A model generated the notes under the pieces. It made no database searches. It was not told the origin of the DNA and worked only from the letters and a program-made list of their open reading frames with translations. This document shows, in pieces, positions 8,168-17,909 of a stretch of 64,000 bases of DNA; position 1 is the first letter of the stretch; the number at the start of each line of letters is the position of its first letter. The translations under genes were made by a program, and so were the position numbers. This DNA is from JAISGQ01 sp045604965 (GTDB lineage: Bacteria; Bacillota; Clostridia; Oscillospirales; Acutalibacteraceae), in contig JAZUPB010000041.1 in assembly GCA_045604965.1 (NCBI GenBank), forward strand, positions 1-64,000. The letters run 5' to 3'.

Positions 8168-10150
8168 TTAAAGCTTAGGCGTCGTCTGCTTTTCCAGAAC
8201 CTTGATCTGATCTCTAAGCTGTGCTGCAAGCTCAAAATCAAGCAGTTTTGCCGCCTGCTTCATCTGTTTTGTAAGTTCTTTTACAAGCTGCTCGCGTTCT
8301 GATTTAGTCATACGCTTTTTAGCTTTTTTATTATTTGTTTCATCATATCCGTGCATTGATATCTCAATAATATCTGCAACCTTTTTTTCAATCGTTTTTG
8401 GCTTTATTCCATTCTTCTCATTATACTCCATCTGTACAGCACGGCGTCTTGCCGTTTCTGTCAGCGCATATTCCATAGAAGGTGTCACACTGTCTGCATA
8501 CATAATAACGTGTCCTTCGCTGTTACGTGCAGCTCTACCAATGGTCTGTACAAGAGATGTTGAACTTCTGAGAAATCCTTCCTTATCCGCATCAAGAATT
8601 GCGACCAATGATACCTCAGGTATATCAAGACCTTCTCTTAACAGATTAATTCCCACGAGAACATCAAATTCACCAAGACGAAGATCACGTATTATTTCCA
8701 TACGTTCCACCGTATCAATATCGTGATGCAGATAACGAACTTTTATTCCTAGACTCTCCATATACGCTGTTAGATCTTCAGCCATTTTCTTTGTCAATGT
8801 GGTAACCAGTGTACGCTGATTTTTTTCTGACCGTATGTTTATTTCTGATATAAGATCGTCAATCTGTCCTTCAGTGGGCTTTACTGTAACCTCAGGATCG
8901 AGGAGACCTGTAGGACGTATAACCTGCTCTACTATCTGACTGCTTTTTTCCCTTTCAAAATCTGCCGGTGTTGCACTTACATATACAACCTGATTTATAT
9001 GATCGTAAAATTCGTCAAATCCAAGAGGTCTGTTGTCATATGCAGACGGCAATCTGAACCCGTAATCTATAAGATTTTTCTTTCGCGCTCTGTCTCCGTT
9101 AAGCATCGCACGTACCTGAGGTATAGTTACATGCGATTCGTCCACAAACAGCAGAAAATCATCAGGAAAATAGTCAAGCAATGTAAAGGGCTGACTTCCG
9201 GGCTCTCTTCCTGATAAAACGCGCGAATAATTTTCTATGCCGGAACAGAATCCAACTTCATTGAGCATCTCCATATCATAGGTTGTACGCTGCTGTATCC
9301 TCTGAGCCTCTACCAGCATATCGTTCTGCTTAAACCACTCAACTCTGTCGTACATCTCCTGCTCTATCTCAGAAATAGCTCTAATCATTTTATCTCTTGG
9401 AACAATATAATGTGATGCAGGATAAATAGCTATATGTGAACGCAGTCCTTTTATTTCGCCAGTAACTACATTGATTTCGCAGATGCGTTCTATTTCGTCG
9501 CCCCAGAAATCGATTCGGAATGCAGTGTCTGTAGAATAAGAAGGATAAATCTCAACAACATCCCCGCGAACTCTGAATTTATTACGCGAAAAGTCAATAT
9601 CGCCACGTTCATACTGTATTTCTGTAAGCTTGCGAAGCACATCATCCCTGCTTTTTTCCATTCCTACTCGCAAGGAAAGAATCATATTGCGGTAATCTAT
9701 CGGATCTCCCAATGTGTATATACAGGAGACACTGGCCACGATAATAACATCACGACGCTCTGACAGTGCAGATGTCGCAGAATGTCTTAATTTATCAATT
9801 TCATCATTGACACTGCTGTCTTTTTCAATGTAGGTATCCGTTGTAGGTACATATGATTCGGGCTGATAATAATCATAATAAGAAACAAAAAATTCCACAG
9901 CATTTTCAGGGAAGAATTCCCGAAACTCATTGCACAGCTGTGCAGCCAGAACTTTGTTATGAGCCAGGACCAGTGTGGGCTTATTTACCTGCTCTATGAC
10001 ATTTGCCATTGTAAAGGTTTTTCCTGATCCGGTAACACCAAGCAGCGCCTGATCGTGATATCCTTTTTTTATTCCGTCGACCAATCGCGCAATTGCCTCC
10101 GGCTGATCTCCCGTAGGCTTATATTTTGAATGAAGCTTGAAATCAGCCAT
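8168..10150 (-). CDS. uvrB: Excinuclease ABC subunit B
   Basis: The 660-residue helicase-like subunit verifies damage and recruits UvrC. Walker A is GVTGSGKTFTMA near residue 40. The beta-hairpin that clamps DNA appears as SYYDYYQPESYVP, the helicase motif as FVDESH, and motif VI as QTIGRAARN. The C-terminal UVR domain (EQLVKELTKQMKQAAKLL) is the UvrA/UvrC contact. It lies 23 nt after radC and 15 nt before uvrA. No perfect SOS box was found upstream of this group, although uvrBA is LexA-regulated in many Firmicutes. Confidence 0.98.
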   Translation of the reverse strand: MADFKLHSKYKPTGDQPEAIARLVDGIKKGYHDQALLGVTGSGKTFTMANVIEQVNKPTLVLAHNKVLAAQLCNEFREFFPENAVEFFVSYYDYYQPESYVPTTDTYIEKDSSVNDEIDKLRHSATSALSERRDVIIVASVSCIYTLGDPIDYRNMILSLRVGMEKSRDDVLRKLTEIQYERGDIDFSRNKFRVRGDVVEIYPSYSTDTAFRIDFWGDEIERICEINVVTGEIKGLRSHIAIYPASHYIVPRDKMIRAISEIEQEMYDRVEWFKQNDMLVEAQRIQQRTTYDMEMLNEVGFCSGIENYSRVLSGREPGSQPFTLLDYFPDDFLLFVDESHVTIPQVRAMLNGDRARKKNLIDYGFRLPSAYDNRPLGFDEFYDHINQVVYVSATPADFEREKSSQIVEQVIRPTGLLDPEVTVKPTEGQIDDLISEINIRSEKNQRTLVTTLTKKMAEDLTAYMESLGIKVRYLHHDIDTVERMEIIRDLRLGEFDVLVGINLLREGLDIPEVSLVAILDADKEGFLRSSTSLVQTIGRAARNSEGHVIMYADSVTPSMEYALTETARRRAVQMEYNEKNGIKPKTIEKKVADIIEISMHGYDETNNKKAKKRMTKSEREQLVKELTKQMKQAAKLLDFELAAQLRDQIKVLEKQTTPKL

Positions 10151-10173
10151 CGCAAAAACACTCCTTTTACTAT

Positions 10174-10863
10174 TTATCTGAACAGATATTCAAGCTGTTC
10201 ACAGGATGCCATAGATGTTTTTTCCGTTGGTGTACAAATAACGTGATCTATCAACGCAACCGAAATTGTTTTTAATGCGTCCTTTATCGCCTGTGTTGTC
10301 TGCAGATCATCTCTCGACGGTAAAGCATATCCTCGGGGATGATTATGAGCAAGTATTACTGCTACAGCATTATGCTTCAAAGCGCAGTTGATAACAGCAC
10401 GTGTGCTCAAAGCCGCGCTGTTTACAGATCCCTCGCATAAAACATCTGCACAGATCATATTCATCTTATTATCCACGCACACAAGCATAACGTGTTCTTC
10501 CGTCAGAGGCGACAGTCTAGCAAAAATATACTCAACAATCTCATCGTGCCCGGATATCCTCTTTGCATTCACTTTATCGCTCTGATAATATCGCTGCAAA
10601 TCTCTTATAAGAGAAATGAAAACTGCCGTAGAATGACCTATCCCCGCCACTTTTTCAAGCTCATAAACAGGAGCATCAAGAACTTCCGAAAAAGAGCCGA
10701 AATGTCTGATCAGATCATGTGCCAATTCATTTGTATCTTTACGCGGAAGCGCATAAAAAAGCGCTAGTTCAAGAACATTATGAGGCTCAAATTTGCTTAA
10801 GCCTTCTTTTTCGAACCTGCCTCTAAGACGCTCTCTGTGTCCCTCGTGTTTGTTTTCAGGCAT
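10174..10863 (-). CDS. radC: RadC-family JAB/MPN domain protein
   Basis: The 229-residue protein has the RadC layout: an N-terminal helix-hairpin-helix region (LEKVAGIGHSTAVFI near residue 65) and a C-terminal JAB/MPN metalloprotease-like domain with the zinc motif AHNHPRGYALPSRDD. The family was once thought to act in recombination repair, but its biochemical role is unsettled. It is the first gene of the radC-uvrB-uvrA run and follows a candidate TATACT -10 element. Confidence 0.93.
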   Translation of the reverse strand: MPENKHEGHRERLRGRFEKEGLSKFEPHNVLELALFYALPRKDTNELAHDLIRHFGSFSEVLDAPVYELEKVAGIGHSTAVFISLIRDLQRYYQSDKVNAKRISGHDEIVEYIFARLSPLTEEHVMLVCVDNKMNMICADVLCEGSVNSAALSTRAVINCALKHNAVAVILAHNHPRGYALPSRDDLQTTQAIKDALKTISVALIDHVICTPTEKTSMASCEQLEYLFR

Positions 10864-10902
10864 AATCTCTTCTCCTTATCGGAAGAATCACTTTCACGAT
10901 GC

Positions 10903-10908
10903 AGTATA
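10903..10908 (-). promoter_or_regulatory. Candidate -10 element for radC-uvrB-uvrA
   Basis: TATACT on the minus strand lies 40 nt before the radC start; AAGGAGAAG follows as the ribosome site. The -35 region at 17 nt is poor (TCCATT-like), so the promoter may need help or lie elsewhere. Confidence 0.35.
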
Positions 10909-10963
10909 CCACATATTTGTTTATAATGGAATAGTTTATCGAACAAATTTTTGGATAAATAAA

Positions 10964-11003
10964 AAAAATACCGTTGCCTAATAACTTAAGCAACGGTATT
11001 TTT
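10964..11003 (-). terminator. Strong rho-independent terminator ending the 19-kb gene run
   Basis: A perfect 14-bp stem (10964-10977 with 10990-11003) encloses a 12-nt loop. On the minus strand it ends in GCAACGGTATTTTTTTTA, a long U-tract. It starts 3 nt after the transketolase stop. Confidence 0.92.
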
Positions 11004-11006
11004 ATT

Positions 11007-11954
11007 TTATTTCTTAAGTGTAAGAACTTTTCTTACCTTTTCGATTACTCCGTCAGCAGAAAGACCGAACTTTTCAAGAAGCTCAAGTGCAGGACCACTT
11101 GTACCAAATACATCATTTACACCGAGCTTTACGACAGGTGTAGGACAGTTTTCTGCGAGGTATTCGCAGACTGCACCGCCCAGGCCACCGATAACGCTGT
11201 GCTCTTCTGCAGTAACGATAGCGCCGGTTTCCTCAGCGCACTTCTTAACAAGTTCTCCGTCAAGAGGCTTGACAGTGGGCATATTTACAACGCGAACGCT
11301 GATGCCTTCCTCTGCGAGCTTTTCAGCAGCCTCAACAGCAGGAGCAACCATAAGTCCGTTTGCAATAACGGTAACATCTGTACCGTCCTTAAGAACAGAA
11401 CCTTTACCGATTTCAAACTTGTAATCCTCATCAAAGAATACGGGAACCGCCAGTCTGCCGAATCTGAGATAAACAGGGCCGTCAAGCTCTACAGCAGCAC
11501 GAACTGCCTGCTTTGCCTCAACATCATCAGCAGGAACGATAACTGTCATTCCGGGGATTGTTCTCATAAGAGCAATATCCTCACAGCACTGGTGGGTAGC
11601 TCCGTCTTCACCGACAGAAATACCGGCGTGGGTAGCACCAATTTTAACATTGAGGTGAGGATAGCCTATGGAGTTTCTGACCTGCTCATAAGCACGGCCT
11701 GCAGCGAACATTGCAAAGGAGCTTGCAAATACTATATCACCTGCAGCAGCCATACCTGCTGCAATGCTCATCATATTTCCTTCAGCAATACCACAGTCGA
11801 TATGACGATCGGGATATGCCTTCTTAAATATTCCAGTCTTGGTTGCTGCAGCAAGGTCAGCATCAAGAACATAAAGATTAGGATAATCTTTTGCCAATTC
11901 TACAAGAGCTTCGCCATAGCTGTCTCTTGTTGCTTTCTTAATTACATCAGCCAT
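11007..11954 (-). CDS. Transketolase, C-terminal half (separate subunit)
   Basis: A 315-residue subunit carrying the pyrimidine-binding and C-terminal domains of transketolase, which moves two-carbon units in the non-oxidative pentose phosphate pathway. It shows CGIAEGNMMSIAAGMA, GEDGATHQCCEDIALMR and a C-terminal transketolase domain beginning near VTVIANGLMV. The catalytic Glu lies in IAEGNM. The ATG at 11954 overlaps the stop of the N-terminal subunit (TAATG). Split transketolases are standard in many Clostridia. The complete enzyme needs both halves. Confidence 0.96.
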   Translation of the reverse strand: MADVIKKATRDSYGEALVELAKDYPNLYVLDADLAAATKTGIFKKAYPDRHIDCGIAEGNMMSIAAGMAAAGDIVFASSFAMFAAGRAYEQVRNSIGYPHLNVKIGATHAGISVGEDGATHQCCEDIALMRTIPGMTVIVPADDVEAKQAVRAAVELDGPVYLRFGRLAVPVFFDEDYKFEIGKGSVLKDGTDVTVIANGLMVAPAVEAAEKLAEEGISVRVVNMPTVKPLDGELVKKCAEETGAIVTAEEHSVIGGLGGAVCEYLAENCPTPVVKLGVNDVFGTSGPALELLEKFGLSADGVIEKVRKVLTLKK

Positions 11955-12793
11955 TATTCTGCCTCCAGTCTTGCACACTCAGCCTTAAGCTCTGCCATTG
12001 CAATTTCGTATTCCTCAGCATTGGGAGCTTTGCCATGCCAGTCGCACTTGTCTTCCATAAAGGATACTCCTTTACCCTTTACGGTCTTCATAATGATTGC
12101 AAGAGGCTTACCCTCGGAATCGGTATTGACTGCATTCTCAATTGCATCAAGATCGTGACCGTCGATTTCAACAGTAGTGAAGCCAAAAGCCTCAAACTTC
12201 TCAACGATAGGATAAGGAGAATTAACTTCTATGACAGAACCATCAATCTGAAGATTGTTGTTATCAACAATAACAGTAAGATTATCAAGATTCTTGTGAG
12301 AAGCAAACATAGCAGCCTCCCATACCTGACCTTCTTCGATCTCGCCATCGCCAAGAATAGTATAAACACGATTAGACTTATTCTGCAACTTCATCGAAAG
12401 AGCCATACCAACAGCACAGGAAATTCCCTGTCCAAGAGAACCGCTGCTCATATCAACACCGGGAATATGCTTCATATCCGGATGTCCCTGAAGATAACTT
12501 CCATATTTGCGAAGTGTCTTGATGTCTTCTACAGGGAAGAATCCTCTGAGAGCAAGAGCACCGTATAGTGCAGGTGCACAGTGACCCTTTGAGAGAACAA
12601 AACGATCGCGATCTGCCATTTTCGGGTTTGCAGGATCAACGTTCATCTTATCAAAATAAAGATAGGTAAGCATATCTGCCATTGACAATGATCCGCCCGG
12701 GTGACCGCATTTTGCATTGTAGGTTCCTTCAATAACAAGCTGACGAACTTTGTTAGCTGTTATCTGAAGGCTTTTTTTCTTTGCAGCATCCAT
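11954..12793 (-). CDS. Transketolase, N-terminal half (thiamine diphosphate-binding subunit)
   Basis: The 279-residue subunit supplies the thiamine diphosphate diphosphate-binding domain. It carries GHPGGSLSMADML, HCAPALYGALALRGFF, GSLGQGISCAVGMA and the cofactor motif GDGEIEEGQVWEAA, closing about 25 residues later with VDNNNLQ. GGAGG lies 7 nt before the ATG. It overlaps the preceding phosphatase stop by one base and the C-terminal half by one base, so both subunits should be made in equal amounts. Confidence 0.96.
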   Translation of the reverse strand: MDAAKKKSLQITANKVRQLVIEGTYNAKCGHPGGSLSMADMLTYLYFDKMNVDPANPKMADRDRFVLSKGHCAPALYGALALRGFFPVEDIKTLRKYGSYLQGHPDMKHIPGVDMSSGSLGQGISCAVGMALSMKLQNKSNRVYTILGDGEIEEGQVWEAAMFASHKNLDNLTVIVDNNNLQIDGSVIEVNSPYPIVEKFEAFGFTTVEIDGHDLDAIENAVNTDSEGKPLAIIMKTVKGKGVSFMEDKCDWHGKAPNAEEYEIAMAELKAECARLEAE

Positions 12794-13623
12794 TATGAAA
12801 CCTCCATAAAGTGTTTAATAACATAATTTATAAGCTCTGCCACAGCACCTCTGCGACAGTCGCAAACTGTGATATCTGCTGCATTTCTTATATCTTCTGC
12901 AGCGTTTTGCGGAGCGGCAGAAAAATCTGCGCCCACAATCATTTCCATATCGTTATAATAATCGCCTATTGCTATACTTATTGTTTCTCTGTTTTCAGAT
13001 TCAACAAGTGCTTTCAAGGCAGACATTTTATTTGCATTTTTATTAAGTACTTCGCAGTAATATGGGCAAGAACATACAGATACCGCACATTGCGGCTGGT
13101 TGGCTCTGCAATATTCCCAAACCTCTGAAATAACCGCCTTTTCCCCCGAAAATAAAATTTTAAAAAAGTTATCAGATATTTTGTCCTTATTGATATCTAT
13201 CGTTGTAAATTTTATTCCCTCAACAGTTTCACGAGCAGTATTATCATATCCTTGTCTCAACTGATAGATATTGCAGTCATCGCTCCAAAGTTCTACACCC
13301 ACATCAGGAAACTTTTCAAGAACATCAACAACAAGAGGCATCATATCTTTTTGGCTAAGCATCGATTTCCAAATGAAATCTTTACCGGAAAAATCATAAA
13401 CCCCTGCCCCATTATAAACAATGCATTTCTCAGAGCATTCGATCATATTAACATATGTTTTAACTGATAATGGTGATCGGCCTGAAGCAATTACAAGCTC
13501 GCCCCCAAGCTTGGCAAACTTTTTTGCAGCAAGCTTATTTATTTGTGGCATTCTAAGCTTATTGGTTATAAGCGTTCCATCTATATCGGAAGCAATAATA
13601 ATTCTTTTTTTCAGAAAAATCAA
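12793..13623 (-). CDS. Cof-type HAD-superfamily phosphatase
   Basis: A 276-residue haloacid dehalogenase-like hydrolase of the Cof/YidA class. Motif I is ASDIDGTLI, motif II is VIASGRSP, and the Mg-binding motif is AIGDYYNDMEMI with the cap domain between. Such enzymes dephosphorylate sugar phosphates, flavin or pyridoxal phosphates; the substrate cannot be read from the sequence. The start is uncertain: the TTG at 13623 is immediately next to GGAG, whereas a CTG three codons inside would be ideally spaced and gives MKKRIIIASD. It lies between rluD and transketolase. Confidence 0.88.
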   Translation of the reverse strand: MIFLKKRIIIASDIDGTLITNKLRMPQINKLAAKKFAKLGGELVIASGRSPLSVKTYVNMIECSEKCIVYNGAGVYDFSGKDFIWKSMLSQKDMMPLVVDVLEKFPDVGVELWSDDCNIYQLRQGYDNTARETVEGIKFTTIDINKDKISDNFFKILFSGEKAVISEVWEYCRANQPQCAVSVCSCPYYCEVLNKNANKMSALKALVESENRETISIAIGDYYNDMEMIVGADFSAAPQNAAEDIRNAADITVCDCRRGAVAELINYVIKHFMEVS

Positions 13624-13633
13624 CTCCGAAAAT

Positions 13634-14542
13634 CTATGCGCGAAGCTTATTAAGAATCAAATTAAAATATTCAGGTAATTCAGATTCAATATCTATAAGT
13701 TCTCCTGTTCTTGGATGAACAAAAGCAATTCTTTTCGCGTGAAGGCACTGGCCTTTACACTCTAAAAACTGAGGTTTTCCGCCATATACAGAATCACATA
13801 CAACAGGATGACCTATGTGCGCCATATGAACTCTTATCTGATGAGTTCTTCCTGTTTCAAGTGTGAGCCTTAAATGGGAATATCCTTTATAAGTATCCAA
13901 CACCTCATAATGTGTTATTGCTTCTCGCCCATCTTTTACAACAGCCATTTTCTTTCTGTCAGATTGGCTGCGCCCTATAAATGTTTTTATTGTACCCCTG
14001 TCTTCTCTTGGTTTTCCAACAACGACAGCCTCATATTGACGTGTAAAGTCATGCGCCTTTATAAGATCCGCCAGCTTCTGATGTGAAAAATCATTTTTTG
14101 CAACAATAAGAAGCCCGCTTGTGTCCTTATCGAGTCTATGTACAATACCGGGACGTGCAACCCCATTGATCCCTGAAAGAGAATCTCCGCAATAATGAAG
14201 CAATGCATTTACAAGTGTACCATTAGGATTACCTGCGGCAGGATGAACTACCATTCCTTTTTGCTTATTTACTACGAGAAGATCCGAATCCTCATAGACA
14301 ATATCAAGAGGGATATCTTCAGGTACAGTCTCCAACGATGTTGGTTCAGAAATAATCAAAGCTATTTCATCGCCTATTCTTAATGCACTTTTCTTCCCTG
14401 CCTTTTTTCCATTAAGCAGTACAGCACCGTTTTCTATAAGTTTTTGGATATATGATCTTGAGTAATCGGGAAGCAGGGCGGCAAGCGACTTGTCAAGTCG
14501 CTCACCATCCTGCTCTGAAATAATTATTATTTCTTTATTCAT
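13634..14542 (-). CDS. rluD: Large-subunit rRNA pseudouridine synthase, RluD family
   Basis: The 302-residue protein has an N-terminal S4 RNA-binding domain (GERLDKSLAALLPDYSRS) and the RluA/RluD catalytic domain. The active-site aspartate is in HRLDKDTSGLLIV near residue 140, with QYEAVV and GRTHQIRVHMAHIGHPV downstream. It isomerises uridines in 23S rRNA. The ATG at 14542 lies inside the end of lspA (8-nt overlap); a longer frame starting at 14596 would overlap lspA far more. The lspA-rluD pair is classic in Firmicutes. Confidence 0.93.
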   Translation of the reverse strand: MNKEIIIISEQDGERLDKSLAALLPDYSRSYIQKLIENGAVLLNGKKAGKKSALRIGDEIALIISEPTSLETVPEDIPLDIVYEDSDLLVVNKQKGMVVHPAAGNPNGTLVNALLHYCGDSLSGINGVARPGIVHRLDKDTSGLLIVAKNDFSHQKLADLIKAHDFTRQYEAVVVGKPREDRGTIKTFIGRSQSDRKKMAVVKDGREAITHYEVLDTYKGYSHLRLTLETGRTHQIRVHMAHIGHPVVCDSVYGGKPQFLECKGQCLHAKRIAFVHPRTGELIDIESELPEYFNLILNKLRA

Positions 14543-15050
14543 CTTCTGTAGCAGAGGTATTTTCTTCAACAGATATCTGCTGTTTTTCAGGTGCAAACTT
14601 ATCGTGTAAAAATACTATATATACACAAAGCAGAATTCCACCTACAACGATACAACAATCCGCAAAATTAAATACAGCAAATTCAAAAAGCGGTGAAATA
14701 TCAATATAGTCGATTACTTCTCCGAATCGAATTCTGTCTATAAGATTTCCGATTCCGCCTGCAACAACAAGCGTTGCCGATGTGTAACCAAGCCAGTGAT
14801 ATATCATTTTTCTTGCAATTATAAAAGCAATAACTGCGAGGATAATTATGGTTCCGATTATAAAAAACCATCTCTGACCCTCAAGAATACTGAATGATGC
14901 TCCATCATTCCTTAAATGATGCCAATTCAGTATTCCCTTAATTGCAACTACAGATTCACCAATCTCCAAGTTTGTATCGACAACATATTTTATAATCTGA
15001 TCTGCAGCAACAAGCAGTGCCGTACAAACAATGATTACAACATAAAGCAT
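14535..15050 (-). CDS. lspA: Lipoprotein signal peptidase (SPase II)
   Basis: The 171-residue membrane aspartyl protease cleaves prolipoproteins before the lipidated cysteine. It has four membrane segments. The catalytic aspartates are in GGIGNLIDRIRFG and FNFADCCIVVG. The ATG at 15050 has GAGGAG 10 nt upstream and starts directly in the first membrane helix; the frame is open further upstream into ileS but without a plausible start. A charged C-terminal tail follows the last helix. The BMP-type protein at 49365 in this window is a likely substrate. Confidence 0.95.
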   Translation of the reverse strand: MLYVVIIVCTALLVAADQIIKYVVDTNLEIGESVVAIKGILNWHHLRNDGASFSILEGQRWFFIIGTIIILAVIAFIIARKMIYHWLGYTSATLVVAGGIGNLIDRIRFGEVIDYIDISPLFEFAVFNFADCCIVVGGILLCVYIVFLHDKFAPEKQQISVEENTSATEDE

Positions 15051-15072
15051 AGATATAATGCTCCTCGGAAAA

Positions 15073-17859
15073 TTATTTAATAGCGTTTCTGCATCTCTCA
15101 CAGAGTGTAGGATGCTCGCTGTCACAGCCGACTGTATCTGCATATGCCCAACAGCGCTCACACTTCTCTCCTGATGCCTTCTCTACTTTTACAGCAAGAC
15201 CGGCAAGCTCAGATGCAGGAACAGATTCGTCGCTTTCTGCAAGTGTTACACCGGATGCGATAAAGATTGCATTAAGTGTATCTTCGTACTTTTTAAGGAA
15301 ATTAAGCATATCAGCGTCACAATAAAGTGAAACAACAGCCTCCAGAGACTTACCAATAACTTTTTCTTTTCTTGCACCCTCAAGAGCCTTCTGAACTTCA
15401 TCTCTGATAGCGTGAAGCTTATCCCAGTCTGCCATAAATGCCTCGTCAGCATCAACAGACTTTGCCTCAGGCATACTGTTGAATACGATATTCTCGGCAT
15501 TATCGCCTTCTCTGTGAGGCATAAACTGCCAAACTTCATCAGAGGTGTATGCGAGAATGGGAGAAACAAGACGAACCATTGCATCAAGAATTTCAAAAAT
15601 CACACTCTGTGCTGCTCTGCGGCTTACACTGGTCTTTCCATCGCAGTAAAGTCTGTCTTTGAGAACATCAAGATAGAAGTTACTCATATCAACAACACAG
15701 AACTTTATGATTGCGTGGAATGCCTGATAGAACTCATAACCGTCATAAGCCTTCTTGCAAGCCGCAATAAGAGTATTAAGTCTGGCAAGAGCCCAACGAT
15801 CAATAGGCATAAGCTCCTCAGCCTTAACCATATCCTTATTTGGATCAAAATCAGCGATGTTTGCAAGAATAAATCTGCAGGTATTTCTGATCTTTCTGTA
15901 GGATTCCGAAATCTGAGAAAGAGCATTATCGGAAATTTTTACATCACTATGATAATCGGAGGATGCGACCCAAAGTCTGAGTACATCTGCACCGTACTTC
16001 TTGACAATTGTCTCGGGAGAAATACCGTTACCCTTGGATTTATGCATTTCATCGCCCTTTTCGTCAAGTACCCAGCCGTGAGTTACAACAGCCTTATAGG
16101 GAGCCTGACCTCTCCATGCTGCAGCAGTAAGAAGTGAAGAGTTGAACCAACCTCTGTACTGATCGGCACCCTCAAGATACAGATCTGCAGGCCAGGTAAG
16201 ATAATCACGTGCTTCACATACAGCTGCGTGAGTTACGCCTGAATCGAACCAGACGTCCATAATATCATTTTCTTTTGTAAATGTAGTATTGCCGCAATGC
16301 TTACATGTAGTACCCTTCGGCATAAGTCTTGACGGAGTTCTCTCATACCATACGTCGGAGCCATGCTTACCGAAAAGCCTTGCAACATAGAGTATAGTCT
16401 CCTTATCAAGATGCTCTTTACCGCACTTCTTGCAATAGAAGATAGGAATAGGAACACCCCAGCGGCGCTGACGGCTGATACACCAGTCTTTACGCTCACG
16501 AACCATCGATGTGATTCTATCTTCACCCCAACCGGGAATCCACTTGACATTCTTGATTGCCTCAAGAGCAGCTTCCTTGAAATTATCAATGGAACAGAAC
16601 CACTGCTCGGTTGCTCTGAAGAGGATCGGATGCTTACATCTCCAGCAGTGAGGATACTTATGAACGATTCTCTCGCCTGCGAGAAGTGCACCTGTTTCCT
16701 CAAGATGCTTACCGATGATCTTATTAGCCTCATCGGTAGTCTTACCCTTTACAAAATCACCCGCTTCAGCAGTCATTCTGCCGGAAGCATCTACAGGAAC
16801 TACCATAGGAATCTCAGGATACTTTCTGCAGACATTATAGTCATCGACACCATGACCGGGAGCAGTGTGAACACAGCCCGTACCACTTTCAATAGTAACG
16901 TGATCACCAACAATGACAAGTGACTGTCTGTCGAGGAAAGGATGCTGAGCTGTCATATATTCAAGCTCTTCGCCCTTGATCTCACCAAAGATCTCATACT
17001 CATCGATCTTTGCAGCCTTCATAGTGCTTTCGACGAGCTCGTTGACGATGATATAGGTCTCATTGCCTGCCTTGACAAGATTATAGGTAAATCTGGGACC
17101 AACGCAGATAGCAACGTTGCCGGGCAATGTCCAAGTTGTGGTTGTCCAGATTACAAAGTAAGTATTGTCAAGATCTGCGCCGAGAGCCTTGAGCTTACCC
17201 TTATCGTCTGTAACCTTGAACTTTACATATATGGTAAAGCAGGGGTCTTCTCCATATTCGATTTCAGATTCAGCAAGTGCAGTCTGGCAGTCTGTGCACC
17301 AGTAAACGGGTTTGAGACCGCGATAGATGTGACCGTTGCAGGCAAGTTCTGCAAAGAACTCTATCTGCTTCTGCTCAAATTCGGGCAGAAGAGTGATGTA
17401 AGGATTATCCCACTCACCGATATAACCGATTCTCTTGAACTGCTCTCTCTGGTCGTTGATATATCCGTTTGCAAATTCTGCACAGAGTTTTCTGAGCTCA
17501 ACAACAGAAATATGATTATCAACGCCGGCTTTTGCTCTTGCCTTAAGCTCTGTGGGAAGGCCGTGAGTATCCCAACCGGGTACATAAGGAGAGCAGAATC
17601 CGCTCATATTCTTATATCTTACAACAAAATCCTTCAAGGTTTTGTTAAGTGCGTGACCAAGATGGATATCGCCGTTAGCATACGGAGGTCCGTCGTGAAG
17701 AACAAACTTCGGCTTACCCTCATTCATCTTGATAAGCTTTTTATATACATCCATCTTTTCCCAGCGAGCAAGCATATCAGGCTCTCTCTGAGGAAGATTC
17801 GCTCTCATCGGAAACTCCGTTTCAAGCATATTAAGCGTAGACTTATAATCCTGTGACAA
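15073..17859 (-). CDS. ileS: Isoleucyl-tRNA synthetase
   Basis: A class I aminoacyl-tRNA synthetase of 928 residues, normal for the bacterial form. The HIGH motif is in PPYANGDIHLGHALN near residue 65. The KMSKS equivalent is DEMHKSKGNG. The editing domain carries TTTTWTLPGN and GTGCVHTAPGHG. A C-terminal zinc finger CERCW-CERC closes the protein. No T-box leader is visible: only 50 nt separate it from divIVA, with a 14-bp palindrome ACACATATATGTGT at 17881-17894. Regulation must come from further upstream or another mechanism. Confidence 0.98.
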   Translation of the reverse strand: MSQDYKSTLNMLETEFPMRANLPQREPDMLARWEKMDVYKKLIKMNEGKPKFVLHDGPPYANGDIHLGHALNKTLKDFVVRYKNMSGFCSPYVPGWDTHGLPTELKARAKAGVDNHISVVELRKLCAEFANGYINDQREQFKRIGYIGEWDNPYITLLPEFEQKQIEFFAELACNGHIYRGLKPVYWCTDCQTALAESEIEYGEDPCFTIYVKFKVTDDKGKLKALGADLDNTYFVIWTTTTWTLPGNVAICVGPRFTYNLVKAGNETYIIVNELVESTMKAAKIDEYEIFGEIKGEELEYMTAQHPFLDRQSLVIVGDHVTIESGTGCVHTAPGHGVDDYNVCRKYPEIPMVVPVDASGRMTAEAGDFVKGKTTDEANKIIGKHLEETGALLAGERIVHKYPHCWRCKHPILFRATEQWFCSIDNFKEAALEAIKNVKWIPGWGEDRITSMVRERKDWCISRQRRWGVPIPIFYCKKCGKEHLDKETILYVARLFGKHGSDVWYERTPSRLMPKGTTCKHCGNTTFTKENDIMDVWFDSGVTHAAVCEARDYLTWPADLYLEGADQYRGWFNSSLLTAAAWRGQAPYKAVVTHGWVLDEKGDEMHKSKGNGISPETIVKKYGADVLRLWVASSDYHSDVKISDNALSQISESYRKIRNTCRFILANIADFDPNKDMVKAEELMPIDRWALARLNTLIAACKKAYDGYEFYQAFHAIIKFCVVDMSNFYLDVLKDRLYCDGKTSVSRRAAQSVIFEILDAMVRLVSPILAYTSDEVWQFMPHREGDNAENIVFNSMPEAKSVDADEAFMADWDKLHAIRDEVQKALEGARKEKVIGKSLEAVVSLYCDADMLNFLKKYEDTLNAIFIASGVTLAESDESVPASELAGLAVKVEKASGEKCERCWAYADTVGCDSEHPTLCERCRNAIK

Positions 17860-17909
17860 TGTTAACCTCTCCTATTTAATACACATATATGTGTGTAATT
17901 AATTACAGT

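Noticed and set aside
10939..10955. LexA-like half site CGAAC near the radC promoter
   Set aside because: Only one half fits; the other half reads TTTT instead of GTTC, so it is not a convincing SOS box for radC-uvrB-uvrA.
10974..12158. Plus-strand open frame of 394 codons opposite the transketolase genes
   Set aside because: It is the antisense shadow of two clear transketolase subunits, has no ribosome site and a biased Cys/Ser/Asn composition.
15412..17856. Several long plus-strand frames opposite ileS (241, 186 and 304 codons)
   Set aside because: All lie antisense to a complete ileS gene; none has a ribosome site or family resemblance.
17860..17909. Possible T-box leader for ileS
   Set aside because: Only 50 nt are available; there is no T-box sequence or terminator/antiterminator pair, just a short palindrome.
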